Shown: positions 42,851 through 52,180, counted from the first letter of the stretch. The stretch: 64,000 nucleotides of DNA from JAMXLG01 sp963765935 (GCA_963765935.1 CAVXXX010000005.1:62001-126000), one strand, 5' to 3'. The notes: generated by a model not told the origin, from the sequence alone. A program made the numbers and translations.

Positions 42851-44169
42851 TACTGCGCGCGATTCGCCGCAAGCGCCGCCGCTACTTCGCGCGCTGCACG
42901 TTCACCGGTGGCCAGTGCTCCGTTTACCGTGCCGCCCTGACCGTCTTCCGACGTTGCTTCGCCCGCGAAGAACAAGACATCATCCAGCGGCGCTGCAAGT
43001 CCCGCGCGCGCCGTTTCGCCGTTGACGCCGAGGTAGCTGTATGCACCGCGCGAGAACGGATCGCCGCCCCAATCGTGCATGATGGCGCCTTCGAATTCGT
43101 CGTGCGCGCGCAGCCGGTCGCCGAGCAGCGATCCCAGTCCCTCGAGCGCTTGCGTAGCGATCACGTCGGCTGATTGACGGCGCAACACGGTCGCGCCCGG
43201 ACCACCGATCCACGCAACGATCATCGGTTGCCTCTGCGGTAGCTGCGTCCAATATACTTGAAAGGTCGCGCTGAACGCGCGGAAAAATCCGGCGTCCCGA
43301 TAGCGGCCGTTACTGATACTCTCCCAGAAACGCGTGCGAAACCATAACGCTAGCTTCACGACATCGCCGGTTTCGATTTTTTCCAGCGCCTCTCGCTTCG
43401 CGCTCGGAAGTTGCGGTGCGAAAACGATTTCGTCTGCGTCACCCCGATGACGCAATACCGCTGCAGGAAGCGTAATGATGGCGGCGCGAGCGCGAAGGAC
43501 GTGCTCTTCTCCTTCCGCGTTTCGTACGGAAACCGAAACGGAGCCGCGTTGCCACTCGATGCCGGTGACTACCGTAGAGAGTTGCAGCCCTACGCCTGCG
43601 TCGAGACAAACGCGGTTGAGGTACTCGAACATCCGCCGATATCCGCCGGCGGGGCGTGCCGCTCGCGAATCAACGCCCGATTGCCATTCGAAAGCAATAC
43701 CGCGTGCACTCGCCCTTGCCGGATCAGCAGCATCGAATCCCTCGACGAACGCCCGTGCATCGCGCAATTGATAGCGAGGAACGCTGCCGTTTGAAAAACG
43801 AGCAAGAAATCGTTCGACGGTCTCATCGCGCTCGAGCGTCGCAACGTGATCGAAAAGCGACACGGCTGCGCGGAATTCGTCTTCGCTTGGCTGCAATTCG
43901 CCATCCGCGCCGCGGATCCAATCATCACCGCCCGGCTGGACTTCCCCCTGACCGATCTCACGAAGCAACGCTCGCGTTTCGCGCGCGTCGCCGTGAATGA
44001 ATTCGGCGCCCAGCTCTGCGGTAACCGAACCTTTCGAAGCCTCGAGTACTCTTCCGCCGATGCGATCGCGCGCCTCAACCACGATGGCGCGAAGCCCGCT
44101 CGTTGCAAGCGAACGAGCTGCAGCCAGACCGGCGGCGCCCGCGCCAAGGATGATGACGTCTGTATCCAT
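42850..44169 (-). CDS. FAD-dependent amine oxidase (flavin monoamine oxidase family)
   Basis: 439 residues. FAD-binding loop IILGAGAAGLAAARSLA at 6-22 with the following VVEARDRIGGRV (GG motif), and the C-terminal FAD signature FAGEATSEDGQGGTVNGAL. Substrate domain between about 100 and 330. Oxidises a primary or polyamine, or desaturates a carotenoid-like substrate; the GG-RVLE... and the missing membrane tail favour a soluble amine oxidase. Overlaps the membrane-protein gene by 1 bp at its end. Confidence 0.9.
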   Translation of the reverse strand: MDTDVIILGAGAAGLAAARSLATSGLRAIVVEARDRIGGRVLEASKGSVTAELGAEFIHGDARETRALLREIGQGEVQPGGDDWIRGADGELQPSEDEFRAAVSLFDHVATLERDETVERFLARFSNGSVPRYQLRDARAFVEGFDAADPARASARGIAFEWQSGVDSRAARPAGGYRRMFEYLNRVCLDAGVGLQLSTVVTGIEWQRGSVSVSVRNAEGEEHVLRARAAIITLPAAVLRHRGDADEIVFAPQLPSAKREALEKIETGDVVKLALWFRTRFWESISNGRYRDAGFFRAFSATFQVYWTQLPQRQPMIVAWIGGPGATVLRRQSADVIATQALEGLGSLLGDRLRAHDEFEGAIMHDWGGDPFSRGAYSYLGVNGETARAGLAAPLDDVLFFAGEATSEDGQGGTVNGALATGERAAREVAAALAANRAQ

Positions 44170-44231
44170 TACCGCAACCGAATTACCGTTGCGGTTACCA
44201 ACCCCTGGCGCGAGACGTTTACACGAAGGCC

Positions 44232-45113
44232 CTACGGCGTCACGGGCGTCTTGAAGTAGTAGTCGTGATCCAAATCAGCGAGCAGGCCGAGCTGTTCAGG
44301 ATGCCAGCCGAATCGCTCTTGTGTTATTACGCTCGAAGCGGGAACGTCTTCGCCGAGAAACATGGCGAGAAAACCAAAATGATCGGACGCTTCGTCGCGT
44401 GTCTTGCTGACGACCGGAACGTTTAGCCGTCGTCCGATAATTTCGGCGATGTCGCGAATCCGCACACCCTCGTCTGCGACACCGTGCAGTTTCGTCCCGG
44501 CGGGTGCTGATTCGAGCGCACGTGTGTACAGACGTGCGGCGTCGAGCCGATGCACGGCGGGCCAACGATTATTGCCGTCACCGATATACGCAGAGACACG
44601 CTTTTCACGCGCGATCGCAATAAGACGCGGCACGAAACCGTGGTCACCTTCGCCGTGCACCGATGCTGGAAGACGCATGACCGAGGCGCGAACGCCGCGC
44701 GATGCAAACGCAAGCGCGCTCTTCTCCGATACGCGCGGAAAATTTGTACTCGGATCGTCGTTCTCGGTTCGCACTCCAAACGTACCGGCCGTTACAACGA
44801 GCGGGCACTCCGAACCCTCGAGTTCGCTGCCGAGCGTCTCGATTGCAAGCTGGTCTGCTTGCGCGGCAGCCGGATAGTTCGAAAAGTCGTGGATGAACGC
44901 GGTATGGATCACACCGTCGGACGCCGCGGCTCCGCGGTGGAGGCTCTCGAGATCGCCGAGCGCACCCCGATGCACTTCGGCGCCGGCGGCGGCAACGGCG
45001 GCGGCGGCTTCGTCGGAGCGGGCGAGCCCGACGACATCATGTCCGCTGGCGACCAGCTCCCGAACGATCGCCGAACCGATGAATCCGCTCGCGCCCGTAA
45101 CAAAAACTCGCAT
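44232..45113 (-). CDS. NAD(P)-dependent epimerase/dehydratase-like SDR
   Basis: 293 residues of the extended/atypical SDR group. VFVTGASGFIGSAIVREL (NAD(P) loop), VVGLARSDEAAAAV, then IHTAFIHDFSNY, and a substrate region with RVSEKSALAFASRGVRASVMRLPASVHGEGDHG; the Tyr of the usual YxxxK is replaced, as in several atypical members. Divergent from a TetR gene, with a 28-bp palindrome between them, so it is probably the repressed target. Confidence 0.88.
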   Translation of the reverse strand: MRVFVTGASGFIGSAIVRELVASGHDVVGLARSDEAAAAVAAAGAEVHRGALGDLESLHRGAAASDGVIHTAFIHDFSNYPAAAQADQLAIETLGSELEGSECPLVVTAGTFGVRTENDDPSTNFPRVSEKSALAFASRGVRASVMRLPASVHGEGDHGFVPRLIAIAREKRVSAYIGDGNNRWPAVHRLDAARLYTRALESAPAGTKLHGVADEGVRIRDIAEIIGRRLNVPVVSKTRDEASDHFGFLAMFLGEDVPASSVITQERFGWHPEQLGLLADLDHDYYFKTPVTP

Positions 45114-45127
45114 GGTTAAATCCCTCG

Positions 45128-45155
45128 AAATCGTGTGTTACAATTTACACGATTT
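45128..45155. promoter_or_regulatory. TetR operator palindrome between the SDR gene and tetR
   Basis: AAATCGTGT (45128-45136) and ACACGATTT (45147-45155) are perfect 9-bp inverted arms with a 10-base centre. A second, overlapping dyad TTACAA (45138-45143)/TTGTAA (45154-45159) shares it. It lies 14 bp upstream of the SDR start and 55 bp upstream of tetR, in the only gap between them. Confidence 0.75.
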
Positions 45156-45210
45156 GTAATTTATCAGCTCAGCGCGGCCGGATCAACGAAAACGAGAAAA
45201 GTTCGACATA

Positions 45211-45828
45211 ATGACACAAAATGCAATCTTGTCAGAAAGGCTGACCCCCGAAGCGCGCAAGACGCGAGCGCTAATCGTCAGCGTCGCGGAGCGTCACTTC
45301 AAGCGATACGGTTTCGGCAAAGCGACGATCGTGGAGATTGCGCGCGACTGTGCGATGTCGCACGCGAATGTCTACCGCTTTTTCCGCAATAAGGCCGACG
45401 TAGCCGATGCGGTCGCGGAGCTGTGGCTCGAAAAGATCATCGACGTCGGAAAGAAGGTCGTTCAGCGACCGGGCGCGGCAAAGGAGCGTCTCATCACGCT
45501 TGCCCTCGAGTTGTATCGCGTAAAGAAACGCGAACTGCTTCGCACAAAAGCGGTTCACGAGCTACTTCTGAACGCGGAATCCAATGGTCGTCCATCCATT
45601 GAAGCGTTTCAGCGTCACATTCTCGCGATGTATGCTGCGATTGTTCAGGACGGCCGCGCATCGGGTGAGTTCGCAGAAGTCGATCCGGATGCAACGGCGA
45701 TGGCTATTACGACCGCAACGATCAAGTTCTCACACCCGCTGCTCGTCGAGCAATTCCAAGATCACGATCTTGAACCGCAGCTGCAGCAGGTGATGGAGAT
45801 CATTGCAGCGGGGCTCGCGAAGCAATAA
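45211..45828 (+). CDS. TetR-family transcriptional regulator
   Basis: 205 residues. Helix-turn-helix at about 15-60: RALIVSVAERHFKRYGFGKAT, then IVEIARDCAMSHANVYRFFRNK (recognition helix with NVYRFF). The ligand-binding domain is all-helical and resembles the TetR_C_7/AefR-like group. Divergent from the SDR gene across the palindrome at 45128. Followed 2 bp later by a strong terminator. Confidence 0.92.
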   Translation: MTQNAILSERLTPEARKTRALIVSVAERHFKRYGFGKATIVEIARDCAMSHANVYRFFRNKADVADAVAELWLEKIIDVGKKVVQRPGAAKERLITLALELYRVKKRELLRTKAVHELLLNAESNGRPSIEAFQRHILAMYAAIVQDGRASGEFAEVDPDATAMAITTATIKFSHPLLVEQFQDHDLEPQLQQVMEIIAAGLAKQ

Positions 45829-45829
45829 A

Positions 45830-45861
45830 AAAAGGCCACCCGTTTTTTTGGGTGGCCTTTT
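45830..45861. terminator. Strong bidirectional intrinsic terminator
   Basis: AAAAGGCCACCC (45830-45841) pairs perfectly with GGGTGGCCTTTT (45850-45861) around an 8-base T-rich loop, with A-run before and T-run after. It ends both the tetR gene and the convergent lipoprotein gene. Confidence 0.93.
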
Positions 45862-45877
45862 GTTCTTCGTCCGCGGG

Positions 45878-47560
45878 TTAGCAGCCGCTGCTGCCGAGCA
45901 AGACGTAACCGTTTCCGGGACCGACGTTGAGCGACTTGCCCGTAACCGGTCGTCCCATCGCGTCACTATAGGAACCGTCAAGCGAAAGCGAAGCGTACGA
46001 GCGGTTCGGGTTCACCACGACCATTCCATGCGTGAACTTGCGAATGTACACCGAGCCGGCCGTGGTATAGGAACCGCACGACGAGCCGAGTTGCGAATTG
46101 ATCGTGGCAATCTGCGAGAACTTGTAGAGCGCTCCGTATGGACCGGGCGTGATGAACAGTGACGCATGTCCTTCATTGCCGATCAAGTACGTGCTTATTG
46201 CGTAAGCAATTTGCGAGTCCGCAAGCCCGAAGTTGCTCGAGTCGCCGACGAGGCTTCCGCTGAACTTCGCGTTTTCGAGAATCGTCTTACCCTGGTGTTG
46301 CACGTACTCCATGTACGCCAGTGCCGCGCTGAAGAGGTTAGGGTTCGACGAGTAGCGTCCGTAGTCGACGAAACCGGTTTCATCGAGGATGCCATCGACG
46401 TTTGCAATGAGTGTCTGCTCGTTGGCGTCGGCGATGCTACCGTGCGGGTGATTCACGAAGAGTTTGAGGTGGTGCGGAGCCAACGTCGCGTCCGTAGCGA
46501 GAACCTCTTTTGCAGTTGCAGCCCAGGCGGCTACGTCGCGATTCCACTGCGGATCGTGATTCGGGAAACCGCCGCCCGACGCGCCCCAGCGGCGTACGAA
46601 CCTGCCGTCCTGATAGATGCCGCAACCATACCAACCGGCATTCTGTCCGCCGTCGTAGTCGAAGAAGAGCGTCTGATCCGCACCGATTGCGTTCGCGTGA
46701 TGTGCGATTGCAAAGTTGCCGGCGGTTTGGATTTGGTACTTCACGACATCCGGGTTATGAATGTCAAGCGGCACGTCGCCGGCCAAGCCTGGCTGGTACG
46801 CGACGGTGTGCGTCGGCTGATTGTTCGCGTTGCAATCGTAGACGATCCAATCCGGATGATTCGTTTGGAACCACGCGACTGTGTGGTGCGAAACCGGATT
46901 GTAGTCGGTAGGCTGAACGACATATTGAATCGCTGCAAGGTCCGGGTTACCGGAGAGCCAGGTGGACGGCAACGCACCCACATTTCCGTCGCCGGCTCCC
47001 CACACGGCGTCCTCATTCTTTGCCGCAGAGGCCGACTGCGCACCGGTGATCTTGAAATCAAAAATCTGGAAAAGCTTCACGACGCCTGCAACGCCGCCAG
47101 CCCCCCTTACCGGCGGCGGAGACGGTGCAACCGTCGGCGTCGCACCAGGCGTGGGAGACGGTGCAGCCGTGGCGCCCGACGTTGAAACGATTGAAGCGCT
47201 CGATGCTTGGAAGTTCCCGAGCGAATTATAGAAGCCGGTCGCTTTGACGACGCTTCCGATCTTCGCACTTTTGAGTTCGCTCGAATAGATCGGAACGCTG
47301 CCTTTTCCGCTGATCGCCGCGACGACGTGAAAGTATGGCGTTGTTGAAATGCTCGTGACCGGCCCTTGGATCGTCAAGCGTGACTTTGCTTGGGCAGCCA
47401 TCGGATCGCTCGCAGCATCGTCGTTCGGGACTGCTGCCGGCGCTACCGGATTCGCATCCGGTGTGGGCGGTGTAACGCCCCCGGTAGGTCCGCCGGAACA
47501 TGCGGTCAGCAAGGCGGCAACAAGCAATAGCAAACTAGAGCGTTGGAACAAACGGCTCAT
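45878..47560 (-). CDS. Lipoprotein with putative glycoside-hydrolase (GHL15-like) barrel
   Basis: 560 residues. Lipobox LLTACSG gives Cys21 of the mature N terminus, then a Pro/Ala/Asp linker, a small OB-like module (RLTIQGPVTSISTTPYFHVV to SASIVSTSGATA, DUF5666 style), a TP-rich stretch, and a C-terminal domain of about 370 residues. That domain shows WFQTNHPDWIVYDCN, DVPLDIHNPDVVKYQIQTA, TLFFDYDGGQNAGWYGCGIY and FVNHPHGSIADANEQTLIANVDGILDETGF, a barrel layout like hypothetical glycosyl hydrolase 15. Substrate unknown. Surface anchored. Confidence 0.8.
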   Translation of the reverse strand: MSRLFQRSSLLLLVAALLTACSGGPTGGVTPPTPDANPVAPAAVPNDDAASDPMAAQAKSRLTIQGPVTSISTTPYFHVVAAISGKGSVPIYSSELKSAKIGSVVKATGFYNSLGNFQASSASIVSTSGATAAPSPTPGATPTVAPSPPPVRGAGGVAGVVKLFQIFDFKITGAQSASAAKNEDAVWGAGDGNVGALPSTWLSGNPDLAAIQYVVQPTDYNPVSHHTVAWFQTNHPDWIVYDCNANNQPTHTVAYQPGLAGDVPLDIHNPDVVKYQIQTAGNFAIAHHANAIGADQTLFFDYDGGQNAGWYGCGIYQDGRFVRRWGASGGGFPNHDPQWNRDVAAWAATAKEVLATDATLAPHHLKLFVNHPHGSIADANEQTLIANVDGILDETGFVDYGRYSSNPNLFSAALAYMEYVQHQGKTILENAKFSGSLVGDSSNFGLADSQIAYAISTYLIGNEGHASLFITPGPYGALYKFSQIATINSQLGSSCGSYTTAGSVYIRKFTHGMVVVNPNRSYASLSLDGSYSDAMGRPVTGKSLNVGPGNGYVLLGSSGC

Positions 47561-47839
47561 TCACGACTCTCTCTCTAGGGTTCCGACGCCGCGGCTAGCT
47601 ACTGCCCGGCATCGCGATGATTAACGTCCGGCGACGTGGCCTGACACAAACTTTATCGGCAGCTAAGGCTCTGATATGCGCCGGTAATGTAAAGAAAACG
47701 CCGACTTGCTGACGGCTCTGCAGTTAAACTAGCGGTTGCTTGGATGGGCTCCGATAGGGCTTTCGCGATACCCCGCTCCTATTCACTCCATCGTCGAGCG
47801 GTTGCGGAAAAACGCTGGTTGCTGCCGACGCGCTGGCCG

Positions 47840-48142
47840 TTACAAAAGATTCGGATCGGCCTCTCTACCTCGAGTGGTACAAACATCGGAACGGCCGCGT
47901 ACGATCCCACACGCAATCTCGTGTACATCAACAACGCGAGTGACTCGAGTAACACAGCGCTCAATCCGCCCATTCTCCACGGATTGCTTGCGTTCACCAT
48001 AACCTCGAGTTGTCAACTTCAATTTGCATGGCAGCAGACCGTCGGCCCGGCGGATACCCATGACGGACCGCCGGCATCACCCACGGTCGCCAACGGCGTT
48101 GTGTATTACGTTGACGGACCGGCCACTGGTTGTACATCGGAT
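47840..48142 (+). pseudogene. Remnant of a PQQ-like beta-propeller protein
   Basis: About 90 codons after 47868 read NIGTAAYDPTRNLVYINNAS, then HGLLAFTITSSCQLQFAW and PPASPTVANGVVYYVDGPA, the blade pattern of quinoprotein/PQQ-repeat propellers. No propeller repeats before or after; the frame then runs antisense over the NmrA gene end. A fragment of one to two blades only, so non-functional. The join at about 48145 marks where DNA was replaced. Confidence 0.65.
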
Positions 48143-49221
48143 TGTAGGCGAGGGTCTCGTGCCGGGATTAAAGGGCGCGCATGCTCGCGTCGCCAGATTG
48201 CTGATTCCGTGGCAAACGTCGGCTGGGATGGAAACGGACGACGCAGCTCGCGATCGTACTGCTCCAAGTCGTAGCCCTTTGCGAACGGCGCCTTCAGGAA
48301 TTGTGCAAGCTGACGAAGCTGGTTTTGCATTGTTCGCCGATTAGAAGGTAGTGCAGCATAACGGCGCGCGATTGTCACGAAATCTTCGGCGCGGCGACCG
48401 GTCACTTCTAGTACGTCGTTTGTGGGTGCACCGATCTCGAACGCGCCCTGCCGGTGATCTTCAACGTAATAACGGATGCCGGCGACGGTATCGATCGGAA
48501 AGTGCATCGCGCGCGCAGTCTTCAGAAACAACCACATCGGGGTAGGAACTACGCGCACGGATCGGCCGACAGCTCGGCCGATGGCTGCCGCCATTTCCTC
48601 GGCGCCAAGCAGTTCGGGTCCCGTGGGGCGATAGATTTTGTTTGCGTGCCGATCAGGATCCATGAGTGCGGCGACGACGACGCGGCCAATGTCCTCGTTG
48701 GACGGCGGCGCATTACGGCTATCGCCGTAGAGCCACGGGAAGACGCCGAGATGCGCCGACATTCCCATCATCACCAAATAGCTGAAGGCGAAGAATCCGG
48801 GATTCACAATGGTGTGCCCCACGCCGGGGATCATCGAAAACAAACGATCCACGAGCCAGTGCTGCCGGGTCATGAGCGCCGGATGCGAAGGACTGGACAG
48901 CCATTGCGTCATGCCGACGATATGTTCGAGCTTAGCGTCCTTGGCGGCGACGGCAAATGCGACTGCCCCTTGGATCATGTACGGCTCGTGGGCAGGGCAA
49001 TAGTACGCTCTCTGCACATCCTCGAGTGCTACCGAAAGTCGCTCGACGTCGCTCAAATCCGCGACGATAACCTCTGCTCCAGCTGCGGCAAGTGACTCGC
49101 TGCGGGAATCGGCGCGGTGGACGAGAGCGCGCACCGGAAAGCCAAGTTTCAACAGCTCGGTAGCGACGACGCTGCCGGTGTTCCCGGTGGCGCCCGTCAC
49201 GAGAATCCGCGGTTTCTGCAC
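48106..49221 (-). CDS. NmrA-like NAD(P)-binding protein
   Basis: 371 residues of the atypical SDR NmrA/HSCARG group. ILVTGATGNTGSVVATELLK (cofactor loop), VRALVHRADSRSESLAAAGAEVIVADLSD, YYCPAHEPYMIQGA, and a C-terminal domain with YRPTGPELLGAEEMAAAIG. Redox sensor or oxidoreductase by family. The last 30 residues run across the edge of the propeller remnant, so the true C terminus may have been lost and replaced. Two tandem operator-like repeats lie just upstream of the ATG. Confidence 0.85.
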   Translation of the reverse strand: MQKPRILVTGATGNTGSVVATELLKLGFPVRALVHRADSRSESLAAAGAEVIVADLSDVERLSVALEDVQRAYYCPAHEPYMIQGAVAFAVAAKDAKLEHIVGMTQWLSSPSHPALMTRQHWLVDRLFSMIPGVGHTIVNPGFFAFSYLVMMGMSAHLGVFPWLYGDSRNAPPSNEDIGRVVVAALMDPDRHANKIYRPTGPELLGAEEMAAAIGRAVGRSVRVVPTPMWLFLKTARAMHFPIDTVAGIRYYVEDHRQGAFEIGAPTNDVLEVTGRRAEDFVTIARRYAALPSNRRTMQNQLRQLAQFLKAPFAKGYDLEQYDRELRRPFPSQPTFATESAIWRREHARPLIPARDPRLQSDVQPVAGPST

Positions 49222-49235
49222 TGCTCAGTCTCCAT

Positions 49236-49287
49236 ATGGTACCATCGGGTACCGGTAGAAGATTATTATGGTACTCTCCGGTACCGT
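49236..49287. promoter_or_regulatory. Tandem GGTAC operator repeats upstream of the NmrA gene
   Basis: ATGGTACCATCGGGTACCGG (49236-49255) recurs as ATGGTACTCTCCGGTACCGT (49268-49287), 15 of 20 identical and 32 bp apart, three helical turns. Each contains two GGTAC half-sites. Likely a binding site pair for a TetR, HxlR or MarR regulator not encoded nearby. Confidence 0.7.
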
Positions 49288-49367
49288 TTGTCAAGCAGCC
49301 ACCAGCTCTTTAACAATATACGCCATTGGCTTTGAAACACACGCGCTCACGCTTGCGTAAGGTAACC

Positions 49368-50641
49368 GTGAAACCTAATCAGATTGCTGCGGCGCTCACC
49401 GCCGTATTCGCTCTCGCATCGCCCCTTACGGCCGGCGCCGCTTCGCTTGAACCTGGCCTTCATTTAAATTCGGTAGCGGTGTCCGATACGACGAAGAATT
49501 GTCATATCGGTTCATATCGGTTGAGCGATGGCAGAGCTGTCGATATCGCGCCGTCTGATGATGGCACGCTGCGTTGGCGGATGTTCACCGGAGAGACAGG
49601 GCAACTTCATCCGCAGAAGGACGGCATGTGGACAAGCAGCTATGGTTGAACCGATCGTCCCGATGGCAAGACCGTTTCGTTTTCCGATTGCGAAAAAGGC
49701 GGGATTATTTTTGCAAACGAACGCGGCACGCGCGTCGCATTCGATGTCAGCAATACGAGCTTCTACAGCAACGGCGTGAAGCTCGCCGGTAGGCTGATAC
49801 ACCGAAGGGGCACGGAAGGATACCGGTCGTTATACTGGTGCACGGTTCTGAGTTCGATTCGGCCCTCGACACGTACGCGTTGCAGGGGATGTTCCCGGCG
49901 CAGGGCATTGGCGCATTCGTCTATGACAAGCGCGGAACTGGAGCGTCGGGCGGCACATACACGCAGAATTTCAACGTTCTCTCCGGCGATGCCGTCGCTG
50001 CGATGAACGAAGCCAAGCGTCTCACCGGTTCGCGCCTGGGGCGCATCGGCTATCAGGGCGGGAGCGAAGGCGGCTGGGTCGTGCCGCTGGCGGCGAATCG
50101 CGCACATGTCGATTTCGCGATTGTGAGCTTCGGCCTTGCAGTTACCGTGTTGGAGGAAGATCAGGAAAGCGTAGCGCTCGACATGTATTTCCACCATGAC
50201 TCGGCCGCGGATACCGCAAAGGCTTTGGAACTCGCTCGCGCCGGCGAGCACTTCGTTGCGACCGGCGGCAAGCAAGACTACGAGAAGTTCGATATGTTGC
50301 GGCAGAAATATAAGTCCGAGCCTTGGTACAAGGATGTACACGGCGACTTTCTCTTCTTCATTCTGCCGCTCGACGAGAAGCAGATCTTCGACGCCGCCGC
50401 TCCCAGCGCCGAAACGGCGAAGCGCATAAAGGCGTTGATCGCGGATGGAAAGCAGTACACGCTCGCGGTATATCCCGACGCAGAGCACGGGATGACGGAA
50501 TATGAGCTCAATGCAAAAGGCGACCGCGTCTCCACGCGTTTCGCGCCCGGTTATTTCCAGATGATGGCCGACTTCATTCGCGATGGCCGGATCGGCGAGC
50601 ATTACGGAAACGCGGAGATCACGCAGCCGAAATCCCGCTAA
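49368..50641 (+). pseudogene. Broken alpha/beta hydrolase (S9/acetyl-xylan-esterase-like)
   Basis: Secreted hydrolase gene with two lesions. Part 1 (GTG 49368 with AAGG upstream) has a signal peptide (IAAALTAVFALASPLTAGA) and stops at TGA 49647-49649, exactly where a Trp would continue the frame (SYG-stop-TDRPDGKTVSF). That frame runs on as ANERGTRVAFDVSNTSFYSN until a one-base deletion near 49800. The rest continues in another frame to 50641: VVILVHGSEFDSALDTY, VYDKRGTGASGG, the nucleophile elbow GYQGGSEGGW and YPDAEHGM. Everything else is preserved, so decay is recent. Confidence 0.8.
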
Positions 50642-50787
50642 GTCGTCGTGGTCAAGACGTTGATATTTTTCACCGAACTTCTATCGCATTGACAGCAAGC
50701 AACGGAAATATCGATGTGAATTCTTTTCGCGTGGGGATTGTCACACGTCACGAACGCGTAGACCACTCGCGGATTATAAGAATAGTG

Positions 50788-51110
50788 TTATGCTTTGCTT
50801 TTTCGTACCGAGCGAAACGTGCCGCGAATATCCTCGGAGAAAAGTTGCGGTTGTTCCCACGCGGCGAAGTGTCCGCCGACGTCATGCCTCTTGTAATAGA
50901 CTAATTTAAGATAGGCCTTCTCAGACCAGCTTCGCGGCGCGGTATAGAGTTCGTGGGGGAACGCGCTTACGCCAACCGGTATCGCGATATTTTTGATGTC
51001 GAAGAAGTCGAGCCTGTTTTCCCAGTAGAGGCGCGCGGACGGCACGCCGGTGTTCGTTAACCAGTACATCGTGATGTTGTCGAGAACATCGTCGCGATCG
51101 GCGTGAAAAG
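50788..51110 (-). pseudogene. C-terminal remnant of an epoxide hydrolase-like protein
   Basis: About 105 codons read RDDVLDNITMYWLTNTGVPS, then ARLYWENRLDFFD, VGVSAFPHELYTAPRSWSE and KRHDVGGHFAAWEQPQLFSED, the C-terminal lid end and catalytic His region of alpha/beta epoxide hydrolases. The N-terminal two thirds, including the nucleophile, is absent; upstream sequence switches frame into a DUF2249 remnant near 51110. Non-functional. Confidence 0.75.
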
Positions 51111-51330
51111 AGAACGTGCCATTCATCCGGAGCGACCACCTCGGAAACGACACTGAATCCGCGCTTGTCCATCACGCGCACGAGCGGTTTGGGATCGAAT
51201 GAATTGATCGACAAGAAATCCTACGCTTCACCCAGCGAATAGACCACGTCCATGATCGCTTGAAACGGCTCTTCGCCACGCTCGTGATACGTTCGAACGT
51301 CGAGAACGAGGGGCGGCGCAACCGCATTGT
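51111..51330 (-). pseudogene. DUF2249 domain remnant with an in-frame stop
   Basis: Reads PPLVLDVRTYHERGEEPFQA, IMDVVYSLGEA, then TAG where Gln is expected, then DFLSINSFDPKPLVRVMDKR, GFSVVSEVVAPDEWHVLF, the DUF2249 (TusA-like) fold from first strand to end. The stop is a single C-to-T change (CAG to TAG). No start codon is apparent upstream, and the 3' end fuses out of frame to the epoxide hydrolase remnant. DUF2249 proteins are typically linked to heme-copper oxidases or nitrite metabolism, so it probably belonged to the oxidase operon next door. Confidence 0.75.
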
Positions 51331-51436
51331 GGGCACTACTCTTTTTCGAACATGCTCCAAGCGTATCGCGCCGTGAGCGCAGGCGCAGGAACTCAAGCTG
51401 TTCTTCAGATCCGACAAATGCCGATGCGAAAGCGGC

Positions 51437-52180
51437 CTAGAGCGTTTCTATGTAGGCCGCGATATCGCGAACGTCGGCTCTCCTAAGCGTGCCGGGATAG
51501 AGTTTCGGCATCGGCGGTGCAGGATTCATGATCCACCCTTGCGCTTGCCGGAGATCTTTGCGCGAGCGTTCGCCCTTGAGCGACGGACCTTCGCCGCCGC
51601 TGCCTTTTGCGCCGTGACAAACCGCGCAGTTTTGCGCGAACAGTGTCGAGCCATGCGCCGGGTTGGGTGGGCCTGCAGCCGTACTTACATCGGCCGCCGC
51701 AGCGCTCTGAGGCGCCGTATTTGTCGCGGCGGCCACCGTATTAACCGGCGCAACACCGAAGCCCCACGCTGATAGAAGCGCCATGAAGAACAAACTCAAG
51801 CCCGTCGCCCAGCCCACGCCCGCCGCGTATTGCTGACCGGCGTAGGCTGTAGCAAAGCCAAGAATTACAAGACCGAGGTGTTCGACCGCATGTCCGCCCG
51901 GATGCCGTTCGAACCAAACATACTCGGATGGCCACATCAGCATCATCGTAGCAAGCGGCGCAAAGATTGCTATGAGCAGCCACGCATAGTGACCGGCACT
52001 TGTATCTCGCGACGGCTTTGACAGCAGAAGCGCTGAGATCATTGCACCCGCAAGCAACGCGGCGTGAAGCACATGGTGCTGCGCGGTCGGCAGTTCCATG
52101 GCGCCTCGCACGAGAGGCCCGAGCGCAAAGAGAACGCTGAGTGCGAGAACGACCCAGCCCAGAATGCGTTGCGGCTTCAT
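51437..52180 (-). CDS. Membrane-anchored cytochrome c, oxidase associated
   Basis: 247 residues. N-half has five membrane helices (ILGWVVLALSVLFALG, HHVLHAALLAGAMISALLL, WLLIAIFAPLATMMLMW, LGLVILGFATAYAG, GLSLFFMALLSAWGFG); the C-half is a class I cytochrome c with heme motif CAVCH and the axial Met likely in PAPPMPKLYPG. Overlaps the end of coxI by ATGA, so it is the third gene of the oxidase operon and likely passes electrons to CuA. The fused helix bundle is unusual. Confidence 0.88.
   Translation of the reverse strand: MKPQRILGWVVLALSVLFALGPLVRGAMELPTAQHHVLHAALLAGAMISALLLSKPSRDTSAGHYAWLLIAIFAPLATMMLMWPSEYVWFERHPGGHAVEHLGLVILGFATAYAGQQYAAGVGWATGLSLFFMALLSAWGFGVAPVNTVAAATNTAPQSAAAADVSTAAGPPNPAHGSTLFAQNCAVCHGAKGSGGEGPSLKGERSRKDLRQAQGWIMNPAPPMPKLYPGTLRRADVRDIAAYIETL

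Noticed and set aside
49647..49649. TGA read as Trp or selenocysteine
   Set aside because: Other genes here end with ordinary TGA stops, and a frameshift follows in the same gene, so plain inactivation is simpler.
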